The position numbers were made by a program, and so were the translations under genes. From an uncultured Lachnospiraceae bacterium (GTDB lineage Bacteria > Bacillota > Clostridia > Lachnospirales > Lachnospiraceae), in the NCBI GenBank assembly GCA_934364805.1, contig CAKRMH010000002.1, forward strand, positions 62,001-126,000: a stretch of DNA of 64,000 bases, written 5' to 3'. Positions 18,345-27,735 of the stretch are shown here, piece after piece (position 1 is the first letter of the stretch; each line of letters opens with the position of its first letter). The notes beneath the pieces were generated by a model that was given only the letters and a program-made list of their open reading frames with translations, ran no database searches and was not told where the DNA came from.

Positions 18345-19674
18345 ATATATAACTTTGTGTATTCTGCTCCGGCTTATAAAACATAACCATATACCATGGT
18401 AAATATTCTACTCCAGATTCTTCTGCAACATTTTCTTTGCAAAAAACCAGCCTTCTTCCAAATCTCCAGTTTGAAACTGCAGATACCTTATTCAATGCAG
18501 AATGTTTCTTATAATCATTTCCTGATTTTATCTCCAGAAGATCAACCTTTAATCCATTTTGTATAACGAAATCCACCTCTCCATATTTTTTTGATTCAAA
18601 ATAATTTAAAGAAAACCCATTACTCCTTACCGCCTGTGCAAAAACATTTTCCAGAACACTTCCCATATTTACTTCCATGTTTCCCTGCAAAAGTTCAAAC
18701 TGAATATTATCCATACAGGAGGCGCAGAGAAGTCCGGTGTCGCCCATAAACAGTTTAAACAGATTTCTCTTTTCATTCAGCTGTAACGGAGGCTGCGGTT
18801 CTGTAACATTATAAGATGGCAGTGCCACACCGGCATCACTCAGCCATAAAAAAGCGTTTTCATATCGATTCATCCTGCCGTTTTCATCAATCCGGTTTAA
18901 AACAAATCTTCTGTTTTTGTCATCTAACTGAGATGCAATGCTGTCAAAGATTGCTTTAATTTTGATTTTTTCACTACCTTCCGCATATTTTGAAATGTCC
19001 TGCCGATAGAGTTCAAGGATACTTCTCTGCGTCTGAATCACTTTTCCAATATCATGGGTATTCACATAAGTCTGCACAACATCAGGCATTCCCCCAACAA
19101 CAATATAAGTTGCAAAAAGTTTTAACAATGTTTCATGCATGACCACAGGAACCGTTTCATGTTTTTCATAACAGCGCTCAAGCATTGTAAGCGTAGAATT
19201 CTGCACTCCATTCGCAATAAAAAACTCTTTCAGATTCATTGGGTACATGTAGACAATTTCTTCAAATCCAACCGCATAGGATGGAACTTCCTTGTATTTT
19301 ACCCCCAGCAGGGAGCCTGATTCGATGTAATCGAATCTTCCATCTTCAACAAGAAACTTGACCGCACATCTTGCATTTGGACACTCCTGTATTTCATCCA
19401 AAAAAATTAATGTCTTTCCCGGTTCGAGTTTCTGCATCTTAAAGGCAGTAATGTTTTCAATGATCGTGTCTGCATCCAGCCTTCCCGCAAAGATTTTTTC
19501 TGCACCATGATCTAATATAAAATTAATCTCAAGGAAATTCTCATATTCCTTTTTGGCGAATTCGCGAATTGCGGTTGTCTTCCCAATCTGTCTTGCCCCG
19601 ATAATACACAGTGCTTTCTTTTTTTTCTCCCTTTTCCAGGAAGATAACCGGTCGGATATTTCTCTTTTCAGCAT
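18319..19674 (-). CDS. AAA_14/DUF4143 ATPase
   Basis: This 451-residue protein belongs to the widespread AAA plus DUF4143 family. Walker A is IIGARQIGKTTAI near residue 25, Walker B FLDEIQECPNA near 90, and the C-terminal DUF4143 has a nuclease-like core (YFESKKYGEVDFVI, LLEIKSGNDYKKH) around residues 355-385. Family function is poorly known; members are often accessory genes, patchily distributed. ATG at 19674 follows AGGAGGG. The promoter region carries repeated AATGTTACA sites. It stands alone between clpB and the PH-domain gene, and its AT-rich flanks suggest acquisition. Confidence 0.88.
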   Translation of the reverse strand: MLKREISDRLSSWKREKKKKALCIIGARQIGKTTAIREFAKKEYENFLEINFILDHGAEKIFAGRLDADTIIENITAFKMQKLEPGKTLIFLDEIQECPNARCAVKFLVEDGRFDYIESGSLLGVKYKEVPSYAVGFEEIVYMYPMNLKEFFIANGVQNSTLTMLERCYEKHETVPVVMHETLLKLFATYIVVGGMPDVVQTYVNTHDIGKVIQTQRSILELYRQDISKYAEGSEKIKIKAIFDSIASQLDDKNRRFVLNRIDENGRMNRYENAFLWLSDAGVALPSYNVTEPQPPLQLNEKRNLFKLFMGDTGLLCASCMDNIQFELLQGNMEVNMGSVLENVFAQAVRSNGFSLNYFESKKYGEVDFVIQNGLKVDLLEIKSGNDYKKHSALNKVSAVSNWRFGRRLVFCKENVAEESGVEYLPWYMVMFYKPEQNTQSYIYEVDLSGI

Positions 19675-19689
19675 TGGATCATCCCTCCT

Positions 19690-19785
19690 AATGTTAGTAT
19701 TGTAACATTTTTCGCAAATTATTCAATGTGGTTTGTAACATTATTCTTATATTTTATTGTGACATTGTAACATTATGATAACATT
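19690..19785. repeat. TGTAACATT repeat cluster upstream of the DUF4143 ATPase
   Basis: Three direct copies of TGTAACATT (19701-19709, 19734-19742, 19766-19774) sit 32-33 bp apart, about three helical turns; a related ATAACATT follows at 19778-19785. The first copy is half of an inverted repeat AATGTTA-N6-TAACATT (19690-19709) that lies against the ribosome site. This looks like an operator array for an unknown regulator, possibly autoregulation. Confidence 0.5.
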
Positions 19786-19806
19786 ATTCCCGCATTTTTT
19801 CGCAAC

Positions 19807-19853
19807 AAAAATGCAGAGAAGTATATTTGTTATAACATACCTCTCTGCATTTT
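19807..19853. terminator. Terminator of the udp-deoB-deoC-PH gene string
   Basis: A 17-bp stem with one mismatch (19807-19823 with 19837-19853), a 13-nt loop and T-rich tails on both strands (TTTTTGTTG on the minus strand). Confidence 0.75.
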
Positions 19854-19902
19854 AATTTTAACATTGTCTGCACTCCGATTACTGTCTGGCTATCGTCTTA
19901 AG

Positions 19903-20292
19903 CTACTGCGCATCATCCAGATCCAGTTCCTGCTCATCTTCTCCCATCAGTTCACGGCTTGATACACGCTTCTCATCGCGGTTTTTCTCAACAAGTTCGG
20001 ATAACTTTTCCTTAACCTCTTTTGAATTTTTGATGCTGGTGATATCGAAATCTCCCATACTCTTGTCTGCTGAACTTACCCTGATCGTTCCAACTCCAAA
20101 TAGTTTCTGTCCCAAGGTTCTTGTAAGCTTTACATCCATGATGCGATATAAACGCACCTCGTCCTCAGTGGTTGTAAATAATCCGGTCTGTATAAACAGA
20201 CGATCCTCCGTCAGTGTATATTTGGTAAAACTGAGTGGTAAACCAAATAATGTTCTCTTTCTGTCACTCCAGATTACATTGTTATCTGCCAT
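19903..20292 (-). CDS. PH-domain (bPH2/YdbS-like) protein
   Basis: The 129-residue soluble protein has a bacterial PH fold typical of the YdbS/bPH_2 family: FGLPLSFTKYTLTEDRLFI, then DEVRLYRIMDVKLTRTLGQKLFGVGTIRV, and an acidic tail ending EQELDLDDAQ. ATG at 20292 lies 7 nt behind AGGAG; the two codons upstream in frame cannot start because they touch that site. The gene follows deoC by about 20 nt and shares the transcript, though no functional link to nucleoside use is known. Function unknown. Confidence 0.75.
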   Translation of the reverse strand: MADNNVIWSDRKRTLFGLPLSFTKYTLTEDRLFIQTGLFTTTEDEVRLYRIMDVKLTRTLGQKLFGVGTIRVSSADKSMGDFDITSIKNSKEVKEKLSELVEKNRDEKRVSSRELMGEDEQELDLDDAQ

Positions 20293-20313
20293 AATCAAAC
20301 TCCTTTTCTTTTT

Positions 20314-20976
20314 CTAAAGAAGAGTATACTGTTTCTTGATGATCTTTACAAGTCTGCTTGTTCCAAGCCTGTCAGCTCCAAGCCGGATAAATTCTTCTGC
20401 ATCCGCAAAAGACGAAATTCCGCCCGCCGCTTTCACGTGTACATTTGGTCCCACATGCTTTTTCATCAGTGCAACATCTTCAAAAGTTGCACCTGCCGTC
20501 GAAAATCCTGTGGATGTTTTAATATATTCAGCCCCCGCATTTGTGACAATCTCACACATTTTAATCTTTTCTTCGTCCGTCAGAAGACATGTCTCGATGA
20601 TGACTTTTAAAATTTTTCCTTCACACGCATCATGAACCTGACGAATCTCATCTTCTACTTCATCATACCGCTTATCTTTGACAAAGCCGATATTGATCAC
20701 CATATCGATTTCCGATGCCCCATTGGCAATGGCATCCTTCGTCTCAAACACTTTGACTGCGGTTGTATGATATCCATTCGGGAAACCGATCACCGTACAG
20801 ATGGGAAGCTTTCCTTCCACATATTGCGCAGCCTGCTTCACATAAGCTGCCGGAATGCACGCAGATGCTGTTTCATATTTTAATCCGTCATCCAGAATCT
20901 GACGGATTTCTTCCCACGTCGCATTTTGTGCCAGCAGCGTGTGATCCACTCTTTTTAAAATCTCTTTTCTGTCCAT
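20314..20976 (-). CDS. deoC: Deoxyribose-phosphate aldolase
   Basis: The 220-residue class I aldolase cleaves 2-deoxyribose-5-phosphate to glyceraldehyde-3-phosphate and acetaldehyde. The Schiff-base lysine is in YIKTSTGFS near residue 152, and the second lysine in VKAAGGIS near 181. The TIM-barrel length is standard. ATG at 20976 follows AGAAGGAG. It lies 11 nt after deoB and completes the path udp, deoB, deoC that turns nucleoside sugars into glycolytic intermediates. Confidence 0.96.
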   Translation of the reverse strand: MDRKEILKRVDHTLLAQNATWEEIRQILDDGLKYETASACIPAAYVKQAAQYVEGKLPICTVIGFPNGYHTTAVKVFETKDAIANGASEIDMVINIGFVKDKRYDEVEDEIRQVHDACEGKILKVIIETCLLTDEEKIKMCEIVTNAGAEYIKTSTGFSTAGATFEDVALMKKHVGPNVHVKAAGGISSFADAEEFIRLGADRLGTSRLVKIIKKQYTLL

Positions 20977-20987
20977 TTTTGCTCCTT

Positions 20988-22184
20988 CTATATCAACTGC
21001 TCCAGTATGGAATAGCCGATCGTATCCTGTGGCATGGTAAGGCCAAAATTATCCACGATCGTTGCTCCTATAATTGCGAATGTCGGAAACTCTTCCAGTT
21101 TTCCCGATGACTTCATTGATGGGGAATATGCCAGAAACGGCACCTGTTCCCTCGTGTGATCTGTTCCGGTATAGGTCGGATCATTGCCGTGGTCTGCGGT
21201 GATAATCAGAAGGTCATCCTCATGCAGCACCTGAAGCAGTTCTCCCAGTTTCACATCAAAGCGTTCCAGTTCCTGTGCATATCCTTTGACATTTCTTCTA
21301 TGTCCCCACAGTGCATCAAAATCGACCAGGTTTACAAAACACAATCCGGTAAAATCCCTTTCTGCGATTGCAATGGTCTGCTCCATTCCATGTACGGAAC
21401 TCTTGGATTTATTTGACTCCGTAATACCTTCTCCATCAAAAATATCGCAGATTTTTCCAACCGAGATCACATCGTATCCGGCATCTTTTAATACATTTAA
21501 GGCCGTTTTTCCAAATGGCTTTAATGCATAATCGTGGCGGTTGCTTGTGCGCTTAAATTCTCCCTTTTTCTTACCGACATAAGGTCTTGCGATAACTCTT
21601 CCAACCTTCCATTCGTCCTTCATGGTAATCTCTCTGGCGATCCTGCAGCACCGGTATAGTTCGTCCAGTCCAAATGTCTCTTCATTTCCACAGATCTGAA
21701 GAACCGAATCCGCAGATGTATATACGATCATATGTCCGGTCGCAATCTCTTCTTCTCCAAGCTCGTCCAGAATCACAGTTCCGCTCTCACTCCGGTTACC
21801 GATGACTTTATGTCCTGTACGTTTCTCAAGCTCCTCAATCAATTCCTTTGGAAATCCATGCTCCGAAAAGGTCAGAAATGGTTTCGTAATATGAAGTCCC
21901 ATCATCTCCCAGTGCCCGGTCATGGTGTCCTTTCCCGTACTTGCCTCATTCATCTTTGTAAAATATGCCAGAGGTTTCTCAACAGGTACAATGTTTTTTA
22001 ATTCTTTCATATTGGCAATTCCAAGCTTTCTCATATTTGGGATTGCCAGACGTTCAACCGATTCTGCAATATGTCCGAGCGTATCTGTACCTGCGTCTCC
22101 ATATGCAGCTGCATCTTTTGCTCCGCCAACGCCTAATGAATCGATTACAATTGTAAAAATCCGTTTATATTTTTTCGGTTCCAT
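20988..22184 (-). CDS. deoB: Phosphopentomutase
   Basis: The 398-residue metalloenzyme of the alkaline phosphatase superfamily interconverts (deoxy)ribose-1-phosphate and -5-phosphate. Metal ligands are in the start [13 protein letters not shown], in the catalytic Thr region GTDTLGH and [12 protein letters not shown], and in the C-terminal [24 protein letters not shown]. Length fits the family. A GGGGGAAAGGA ribosome site precedes ATG 22184. It sits between udp and deoC in one transcript. Confidence 0.97.
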   Translation of the reverse strand: MEPKKYKRIFTIVIDSLGVGGAKDAAAYGDAGTDTLGHIAESVERLAIPNMRKLGIANMKELKNIVPVEKPLAYFTKMNEASTGKDTMTGHWEMMGLHITKPFLTFSEHGFPKELIEELEKRTGHKVIGNRSESGTVILDELGEEEIATGHMIVYTSADSVLQICGNEETFGLDELYRCCRIAREITMKDEWKVGRVIARPYVGKKKGEFKRTSNRHDYALKPFGKTALNVLKDAGYDVISVGKICDIFDGEGITESNKSKSSVHGMEQTIAIAERDFTGLCFVNLVDFDALWGHRRNVKGYAQELERFDVKLGELLQVLHEDDLLIITADHGNDPTYTGTDHTREQVPFLAYSPSMKSSGKLEEFPTFAIIGATIVDNFGLTMPQDTIGYSILEQLI

Positions 22185-22221
22185 TTCCTTTCCCCCTTAC
22201 AACTTCAACTGTCAGATGATA

Positions 22222-23001
22222 CTACTTGTTTTTATCTTCCTGTATCAGTCTTCGAAGTGCAGCGACTGCAATCCGGATTGCAGCCTCTGTATCATGCACG
22301 ATCGGATTCTCCATGCCAAGTGCATTTCTCTCCTGATTGCCCATAACAAGGAATTCTGATCCACAGCGCACCCTAAGATGCGCCGCAACAATAAATAATG
22401 CGGCCGACTCCATCTCAGATGCTTTGCAGCCCATACGTTTCCACGCTTCCCATTTGTTCATAAGCTCATAGCTTACCGGCATACGATCCGGTTCATGCTG
22501 TCCATAAAACGCATCCTTACACTGGACCACACCGGTATGATACGTATAGCCAAGCTCTTTACAGGAAGCAGCCAGCGCATTTACCACATCCAGATCTGCA
22601 ACCGCAGGATATTCGATCGGTGCATATTCCCTGCTTGTTCCCTCCATGCGCACTGCCCCGGTAGCTACCACAATATCTCCGCCTTTGACCTCGAGATCAA
22701 TTCCGCCACAGGTTCCGACACGGATAAATGTATCTGCACCACAGCGCACCAGTTCCTCCATAGCGATCGAAGCAGAAGGTCCGCCGATTCCGGTGGATGT
22801 TACACTTACCTTCTCTCCATACAGATAACCGGTGTAAGTTACAAATTCTCTGCTGTCTGCCACAAGTTTTGCATCATCAAAATGTTCTGCGATCTTCTGA
22901 CATCTTTTCGGATCTCCGGGAAGTATTACATAACGTCCGACATCTCCACGTCTGATCTGTAAATGATACTGTAAACCCTCTTCACCTGAATAATTCTGCA
23001 T
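22222..23001 (-). CDS. udp: Uridine phosphorylase
   Basis: The 259-residue nucleoside phosphorylase (PNP_UDP family) splits uridine with phosphate to uracil and ribose-1-phosphate. [22 protein letters not shown] holds the phosphate-binding GDP loop, and RVGTCGGI and [10 protein letters not shown] the ribose and base sites. These motifs fit uridine rather than purine phosphorylase, although substrate range should be held loosely. ATG at 23001 follows AAGGGGG. A TATAAT (23042-23037, minus) lies about 40 nt upstream. It is the first gene of the salvage set. Confidence 0.9.
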   Translation of the reverse strand: MQNYSGEEGLQYHLQIRRGDVGRYVILPGDPKRCQKIAEHFDDAKLVADSREFVTYTGYLYGEKVSVTSTGIGGPSASIAMEELVRCGADTFIRVGTCGGIDLEVKGGDIVVATGAVRMEGTSREYAPIEYPAVADLDVVNALAASCKELGYTYHTGVVQCKDAFYGQHEPDRMPVSYELMNKWEAWKRMGCKASEMESAALFIVAAHLRVRCGSEFLVMGNQERNALGMENPIVHDTEAAIRIAVAALRRLIQEDKNK

Positions 23002-23066
23002 AATCGTCCCCCTTGTGCCACGTATTTGATGTTTTTATTATATACCGTATGAAAAACAAATTATAG

Positions 23067-23105
23067 ACTAAAAATGCAAAGCCGTATCAAAAACAGCTTT
23101 GCATT
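23067..23105 (-). terminator. Terminator of the 158-residue protein gene
   Basis: AATGCAAAGC (23073-23082) pairs with GCTTTGCATT (23096-23105); on the minus strand the stem is followed by TTTTTAG. Confidence 0.8.
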
Positions 23106-23131
23106 CTTTAAATGTATTCTTTTGCATTCTC

Positions 23132-23608
23132 TTACGCAGAAACAGAATGATATTTTTCCAGTACTTTTCTGCTGTTCTCATGTATCATCGGAAGAAATTT
23201 TCCGTATTCATGTTTTGAAGTTGTATACCCAGCATCCATCCCATGCATTGGATGAAAGGCAACCTTGTAAGTAATTTTTTCACCACCATAAGGATCCATT
23301 CGTTCCAGTGCTGCAAGCTGAATATACGCAGAATCATAATAGGTCTCATACACATAGTGTTTTTCCATGCTCTGATACTTCATATCCACCCACTGCCAGA
23401 AAAGCTTTCCCTGCTTTGTCTCAAGAAAAAGCTGATCCATTGTCGGCAGCTCCACAGCTCCATCTTCAAATCGAAGTTCCACTTTCTTCCTGTTCTGCAA
23501 TCTGCTGAATGGAATCTTATCTGGATTCTGCGATTCATACTCTTTGGATTCCTGTTTCATCTTGTCCCGAATGTCATCGAGGCACGCGCTTGAATTTGTC
23601 ATTTTCAT
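23132..23608 (-). CDS. Conserved-looking protein of unknown function
   Basis: The 158-residue soluble protein has a charged N-terminus (residues 1-45), then a domain rich in aromatics: LFWQWVDMKYQSMEKHYVYETYYDSAYIQ and FHPMHGMDAG. It has no membrane segment and I recognise no family. A GGAGG lies 4 nt before ATG 23608 and 10 nt before an in-frame ATG two codons later, so either could be used. It has its own terminator and is separated from both neighbours. The C39-like gene upstream also reads minus and ends 66 bp away. Confidence 0.65.
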   Translation of the reverse strand: MKMTNSSACLDDIRDKMKQESKEYESQNPDKIPFSRLQNRKKVELRFEDGAVELPTMDQLFLETKQGKLFWQWVDMKYQSMEKHYVYETYYDSAYIQLAALERMDPYGGEKITYKVAFHPMHGMDAGYTTSKHEYGKFLPMIHENSRKVLEKYHSVSA

Positions 23609-23674
23609 GATACCTCCATTTGTAAGACTAGTTTGTTGTATCTAACTTAATTTTAGTCCTACAAACCCCAAATT

Positions 23675-24757
23675 TCAAGCACCTTTTTTCAAAGACCATA
23701 CCCCTTTGATCTGACCTGCAAGCTGATCATATGTCCATTGAACATGACTTCTTGCAACACAGTTCGGATCGTTAATATAAAATCCATTCTCGTCATAGCC
23801 ATACACAACAATAAAATGCCCGCCGGTTGTAAAGTCTCCCTGCTGCATGGAAAAAATCAAAAACGCACCCTTATCGAGTTCCTTTTTCATCGTCGTCGGA
23901 TTAATTCCCGAACGTTCTGATGTAAGCCCGAATGCCTCCGCTCCCTCTAACATCAGACTCCATGCAGTACCGGTTCCATTCATATAATGTCCATTATTCA
24001 TCGCATAATCTGCAACCGTTGCCGGTGTCACACTCGTATCGCCGGTAAGTCCGACGATCACCATAGCAAGTGCCGTCGGCCCACAACCACTAATCGCAAT
24101 ATTGCTGTCTACGTTTTCACCGTCTTTTTTCTCGTCCTCATATCCATATGCCAGATACCCCCAGCGTCTGTCCCACTGCAGAAACAGTGGACATTTTCCG
24201 GTTAGCTCTTCTGCCGAAAGCACTGCATGACTGCTATCGGAAGAATCCTGTGGATAATTATATACAAAATCCAGTTCCTCCGGGTTATTTGCAAGGTTGA
24301 TCAGCATTTTCTCTGGATAAATGGATGGATCCTCCAGTATCTCGCTGTAACGTTCATCGACATCCTCTCTGCTCCGGATCACCTTTAAAGCCTCATAAAG
24401 ACTGTAATCCACCGGAGTCTGTACCTCCACGCCATAATCCACTAACTCAGCCGGTTCATACGCCGGATCATATCCGGAAAGTTCTGCGCTCTCCGTCTGT
24501 GATCCCTGCACCTGTTCCATGGCGCTGGTGTCCTGCACAATATCCGTATTCTGATCCTTGGCATCTACCTTTTCTCCGGCAAACGCTTCCTTGACCAGAT
24601 ACTGGTAACGCCCTGCTGCATATCCGGCAAGAAGTGCCGCAATGATGGCAAGTGCCGTTACGATCTTTCTCTTACGTGCGCGTTTTCTTGCTCTGATACG
24701 TCTTTTTTCTCTATTATCAACAACCACAACCGGGTTCTCATTGTCTTTTTTCTTCAT
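23675..24757 (-). CDS. Membrane-anchored C39-like papain-fold peptidase
   Basis: The 360-residue protein has a very basic N-terminus (RRIRARKRARKRK), one membrane helix (about 33-52), an acidic linker and an extracellular peptidase_C39_2 domain (about 185-355). The catalytic Cys is in SGCGPTALAMV near 226, the His in GGHFIVVYGY near 319, and the Asn/Asp in INDPN near 332. Members act on peptides or cell-wall linked substrates at the surface. It is divergent from the 142-residue membrane protein at 24940, and the shared 182-bp gap must hold both promoters. Confidence 0.85.
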   Translation of the reverse strand: MKKKDNENPVVVVDNREKRRIRARKRARKRKIVTALAIIAALLAGYAAGRYQYLVKEAFAGEKVDAKDQNTDIVQDTSAMEQVQGSQTESAELSGYDPAYEPAELVDYGVEVQTPVDYSLYEALKVIRSREDVDERYSEILEDPSIYPEKMLINLANNPEELDFVYNYPQDSSDSSHAVLSAEELTGKCPLFLQWDRRWGYLAYGYEDEKKDGENVDSNIAISGCGPTALAMVIVGLTGDTSVTPATVADYAMNNGHYMNGTGTAWSLMLEGAEAFGLTSERSGINPTTMKKELDKGAFLIFSMQQGDFTTGGHFIVVYGYDENGFYINDPNCVARSHVQWTYDQLAGQIKGVWSLKKGA

Positions 24758-24939
24758 TTTTCTACCTGTTCTCTATATAAAAACTTTTCTTAAGTCGCCA
24801 ACGCCCATTATACCAAGTTTTTTTACTCGTAACAATGAAATTTTTCTTAATATTTTGTGTTTTTCCCAACTTATGGATTTTTTTATGATAGAATTGAAAT
24901 ACTCTTAAAAAGTCTTAGCAACACGAAAGGAGGATCTAC

Positions 24940-25368
24940 ATGAGTAAGAAAAAGAAAAGAAAAAGTATTCTTGGCACCATTCTGCCAATCCTGTGTACTT
25001 TTGCGATTATCGCAGTTATTATCGTGTTAGCCAAAATCTATGTTTACGAACCGTTTAAGGACAAGGCCGTATCTGCACTGACCGAAAAACTGATCCAGTC
25101 CCAGATCAATGCGGACACAACTCTTCCAGATGGAACTACTATAAACGCCCAGAAGATCTGGGATTCCATGAGTTCCACTGATCAGGCTGCCGCCTTAGAC
25201 ATTATAGACAACCATATTTCGCCGTCTACCCTTCAGGAAGCATCTTCCTACCTCTCAAGCGGTGACACCGAAGGGCTCAAATCCTATGCGCAAAACATGC
25301 TCTCAGACAGCGAAACACAGGAGATCAAAGATCTCTACGAAAAATACAAAGATCAGATTATTCAATAA
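24940..25368 (+). CDS. Small membrane-anchored protein of unknown function
   Basis: The 142-residue protein has a poly-basic start (SKKKKRKS), one membrane helix (about 12-33) and an alpha-helical extracellular part with SPSTLQEASSYLSSGD and a charged coiled tail. No cysteine lies after the helix, so it is not a lipoprotein. A strong AAAGGAGG precedes the ATG. Its stop overlaps the convergent HAD gene by 7 bp at a small palindrome (GATTATT-C-AATAATC). No family recognised. Confidence 0.75.
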   Translation: MSKKKKRKSILGTILPILCTFAIIAVIIVLAKIYVYEPFKDKAVSALTEKLIQSQINADTTLPDGTTINAQKIWDSMSSTDQAAALDIIDNHISPSTLQEASSYLSSGDTEGLKSYAQNMLSDSETQEIKDLYEKYKDQIIQ

Positions 25369-26129
25369 TCCCATTTCTGGAAATGATTCACCTGATATTT
25401 TGCATCCGGTGCAGCATCATTGTGCGGTGAGATATTCGAACACACATAAAAGCTGTCCATTCCGATTGCTTCTGCACCTGCAATATCTGTCCGTGAATCA
25501 TTTCCAATAAAAAGTGACTGTTTCACGTCTAATCCACACTTTTCGGTCAGCAGATCAAAAAAGCGCCGGTCCGGCTTTTTCGTTCCATAATCGGAGGAAA
25601 TCAGTATCGTATCAAAATATTTTGCAATATCCAGCACATGCATCTCGTATTCTGTAAAAATGCGCTGTGCATTCGAAAGCAGATAAACATGTTTTCCTGC
25701 ATTTTTCAAAGCAGAAAGCATCTGTCTGGTTCCATCATATACCCGCACATAGTCTGTACTTAACACCCGGAAGAACTGTCCTGCATGAACGGAAAGCTCA
25801 TGATCTGCCTGAATGCCCTTCTTCTGAAACAGCTTCTGGAAAACTTCCGTAATCTCCAGCTCTGGAAATGCTTCATGTGCATAGCGTTCCACTGTAGTAT
25901 CCAGCATTTCCTGTTTCATTTCCGCTTCTTTTCCCTGTATCAGGTTCTGGTATTCCTGCTTTAATTCCTCCGGTGTATAATGTGCATCGTAATATCCGTA
26001 AAACAAACTCAGCTTCTCCCATACGAGAGCAAGATCTTCCTCTGTATGGATATCCACCAGTGTTCCATACAGATCAAAAACATAATTCTCATAATCCATT
26101 GGAAGTACTGCATTCTCTAAAATGTTCAT
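25362..26129 (-). CDS. HAD-superfamily hydrolase, YjjG-like
   Basis: The 255-residue phosphatase-type HAD has motif I FDLYGTLVDI, motif II LLSNAQ, motif III lysine in YGTKKPDRRFF and motif IV FIGNDSRTDIAGA. A helical cap lies between I and II. This resembles the YjjG/YfnB pyrimidine nucleotidase group, but the substrate is uncertain. The ATG at 26129 overlaps the sigF stop as ATGA, so it is translationally coupled to sigF and should be made with the spoIIA operon. Seven more in-frame codons upstream belong to the sigF end. Confidence 0.85.
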   Translation of the reverse strand: MNILENAVLPMDYENYVFDLYGTLVDIHTEEDLALVWEKLSLFYGYYDAHYTPEELKQEYQNLIQGKEAEMKQEMLDTTVERYAHEAFPELEITEVFQKLFQKKGIQADHELSVHAGQFFRVLSTDYVRVYDGTRQMLSALKNAGKHVYLLSNAQRIFTEYEMHVLDIAKYFDTILISSDYGTKKPDRRFFDLLTEKCGLDVKQSLFIGNDSRTDIAGAEAIGMDSFYVCSNISPHNDAAPDAKYQVNHFQKWDY

Positions 26130-26938
26130 TGCCTTTCCCCTTTTCCCCAAAAATTTCTTTCATTATACGTCAATTCCTGCCTGAAATAAAGTAAAATTTT
26201 CTTTTCCAAACGTGAAACAGCTACCTGATTCATTCCAAGAATCACAGCTGTCTGCGCCTGTGTTTTTCCTTCCATATATCGAAGTTCCACTAATTGCCGT
26301 TCTTTTTCATCCAGCTTGTCCAAAAGCTGACGTACCGCAATGCGGTCAATGATCCGATCCTCAGTCTCCCTGTGATCTTCCAGCTGATCTAAAACCGTCA
26401 GACCCATGCCTTCTTCATGACCTGCGCCTGTCGTCAGTGGTCTTGAAATAGAATCCACTTCTGCCATGGCCCCCATTGCAAGCACGATTTCCTCGGAGGA
26501 CAGCTGCGTTGCGTGTTCGAGTTCTTCTAACGTTGGTTCATGATTCATTGTTTTTGTCAGTTCTTCCCGGATGATAGCGATCTTCCTGGCATTCTCTTTT
26601 AACTGGCGGCTCACATGGATCATGCCGTCATCCCTTAGAAAACGCTTGATTTCTCCGGTAATCATAGGAACTGCATAGGTAGAAAAGGCAAGATTCCGCT
26701 CCAGATCAAACCGCTCAATCGCTTTCATAAGACCAATCGCTCCAATCTGAAACAACTCCTCCATATCATGCCCGCGGTTTCCAAAGCGTTTCAATACCAG
26801 ATATACCAATCCCATATTTTCTTCCATCAGTTCATCCCGGATCTCTTTACTCCCCTTCTGTGCCATACGCAGTCTCTGCCTCCATTCCATCCGGCTTCCA
26901 GAATCTGTTTTCTCCTTCGTACTGCCATTAGCGTTCAA
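26126..26938 (-). CDS. sigF: Forespore RNA polymerase sigma factor F
   Basis: The 270-residue sigma-70 family protein has region 2 (MEENMGLVYLVLKRFGNRGHDMEEL, FSTYAVPMITGEIKRFLRD), region 3 and a region 4 HTH (TQAQTAVILGMNQVAVSRLEKK). Following spoIIAA and spoIIAB, it is SigF, which directs early forespore transcription. TTG at 26938, 5 nt after GGGAG, overlaps spoIIAB by 11 nt; an in-frame ATG 16 codons later has a weaker site. Activity is controlled by the anti-sigma SpoIIAB. Confidence 0.95.
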   Translation of the reverse strand: MNANGSTKEKTDSGSRMEWRQRLRMAQKGSKEIRDELMEENMGLVYLVLKRFGNRGHDMEELFQIGAIGLMKAIERFDLERNLAFSTYAVPMITGEIKRFLRDDGMIHVSRQLKENARKIAIIREELTKTMNHEPTLEELEHATQLSSEEIVLAMGAMAEVDSISRPLTTGAGHEEGMGLTVLDQLEDHRETEDRIIDRIAVRQLLDKLDEKERQLVELRYMEGKTQAQTAVILGMNQVAVSRLEKKILLYFRQELTYNERNFWGKGERQ

Positions 26939-27386
26939 TCGGACTCCCTATGTATTTTTTCATCGTTACCCTGGTTCCCTTTTCTGGTTCGGACTCCACC
27001 CTGACCTGATCCATGAATGCCTCCATGAATGCAAACCCCATCCCGGAGCGCTCCAGTTCCGGTTTTGTTGTATAAAAAGGTTCCATGGCCTGTTCAACAT
27101 TTTCCATCCCGATTCCATGATCTACGATCTGTATTGTAAGTTCTTCATCTTTTCGGTCACAGATCAGTTCCACCTGTTCTGTCTCTTTCTGATATGCATG
27201 AATGATCGCATTCGTCACTGCCTCCGATACTGCAGTTTTCACATCAGCCAGTTCTTCCATCGTCGGATTTAGATCTGTCATAAAGGCGGCTACCATCATT
27301 CTTGCCAGTCCTTCATTGACTGATCTTGCATCGAACCTGATCTGCATGTGATTCCGCTGTATTTCTTTCTCCACATTTTTATTCAT
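26928..27386 (-). CDS. spoIIAB: Anti-sigma F factor and serine kinase SpoIIAB
   Basis: The 152-residue GHKL-fold protein binds and inhibits SigF and phosphorylates SpoIIAA. The ATP site N-box is SEAVTNAIIHAYQ, with DHGIGM and TTKPELERSGMGF as G-boxes. ATG at 27386 is the usual type of start; a GTG two codons earlier (27392), 5 nt from GGAGG and just past the spoIIAA stop, is possible too. It is the middle gene of the spoIIA operon. Confidence 0.96.
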   Translation of the reverse strand: MNKNVEKEIQRNHMQIRFDARSVNEGLARMMVAAFMTDLNPTMEELADVKTAVSEAVTNAIIHAYQKETEQVELICDRKDEELTIQIVDHGIGMENVEQAMEPFYTTKPELERSGMGFAFMEAFMDQVRVESEPEKGTRVTMKKYIGSPIER

Positions 27387-27392
27387 AATCAC

Positions 27393-27707
27393 TCACTCCT
27401 CCCCTTCCGTCTGCACAATCCTCTGCAGTCCGGATGCATGAAATATTTTCCGGATCTGGCCATTCAAATGTATGGCATATGTTGTTCCGCCAAGAAAACC
27501 AATATTTCTTGTTCTTCCAATAATGACCCCGATCCCGGAGCTGTCCATAAATTCGGTATCCATAAAGTCAAATACCAGTTTCCGGATATTGTACGCATCG
27601 ATCATAAGGTCGATCTGGGAACATAATCCGGTTGCATAATGATGATCCAGCTCCCTTGGCATTTTTACTACAAGCTTCTCTCCATTCACTGTAAATTGCT
27701 GTTCCAT
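27393..27707 (-). CDS. spoIIAA: Anti-anti-sigma factor SpoIIAA
   Basis: The 104-residue STAS-domain protein frees SigF by binding SpoIIAB when dephosphorylated. The phosphorylated serine is in the family motif MDSSGIGVIIGR near residue 57. ATG at 27707 follows GGAAGGAG. Only 28 bp separate the start from the large palindromic element at 27736-27939, so the operon promoter must lie in or beyond that element. A sigma-H or sigma-A promoter could not be placed with confidence. Confidence 0.95.
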   Translation of the reverse strand: MEQQFTVNGEKLVVKMPRELDHHYATGLCSQIDLMIDAYNIRKLVFDFMDTEFMDSSGIGVIIGRTRNIGFLGGTTYAIHLNGQIRKIFHASGLQRIVQTEGEE

Positions 27708-27735
27708 ATTTCTCCTTCCATAAAATATATTAACA

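Noticed and set aside
19701..19774. Possible CRISPR-like repeats
   Set aside because: Only three 9-bp copies, too short for CRISPR repeats, and no cas genes.
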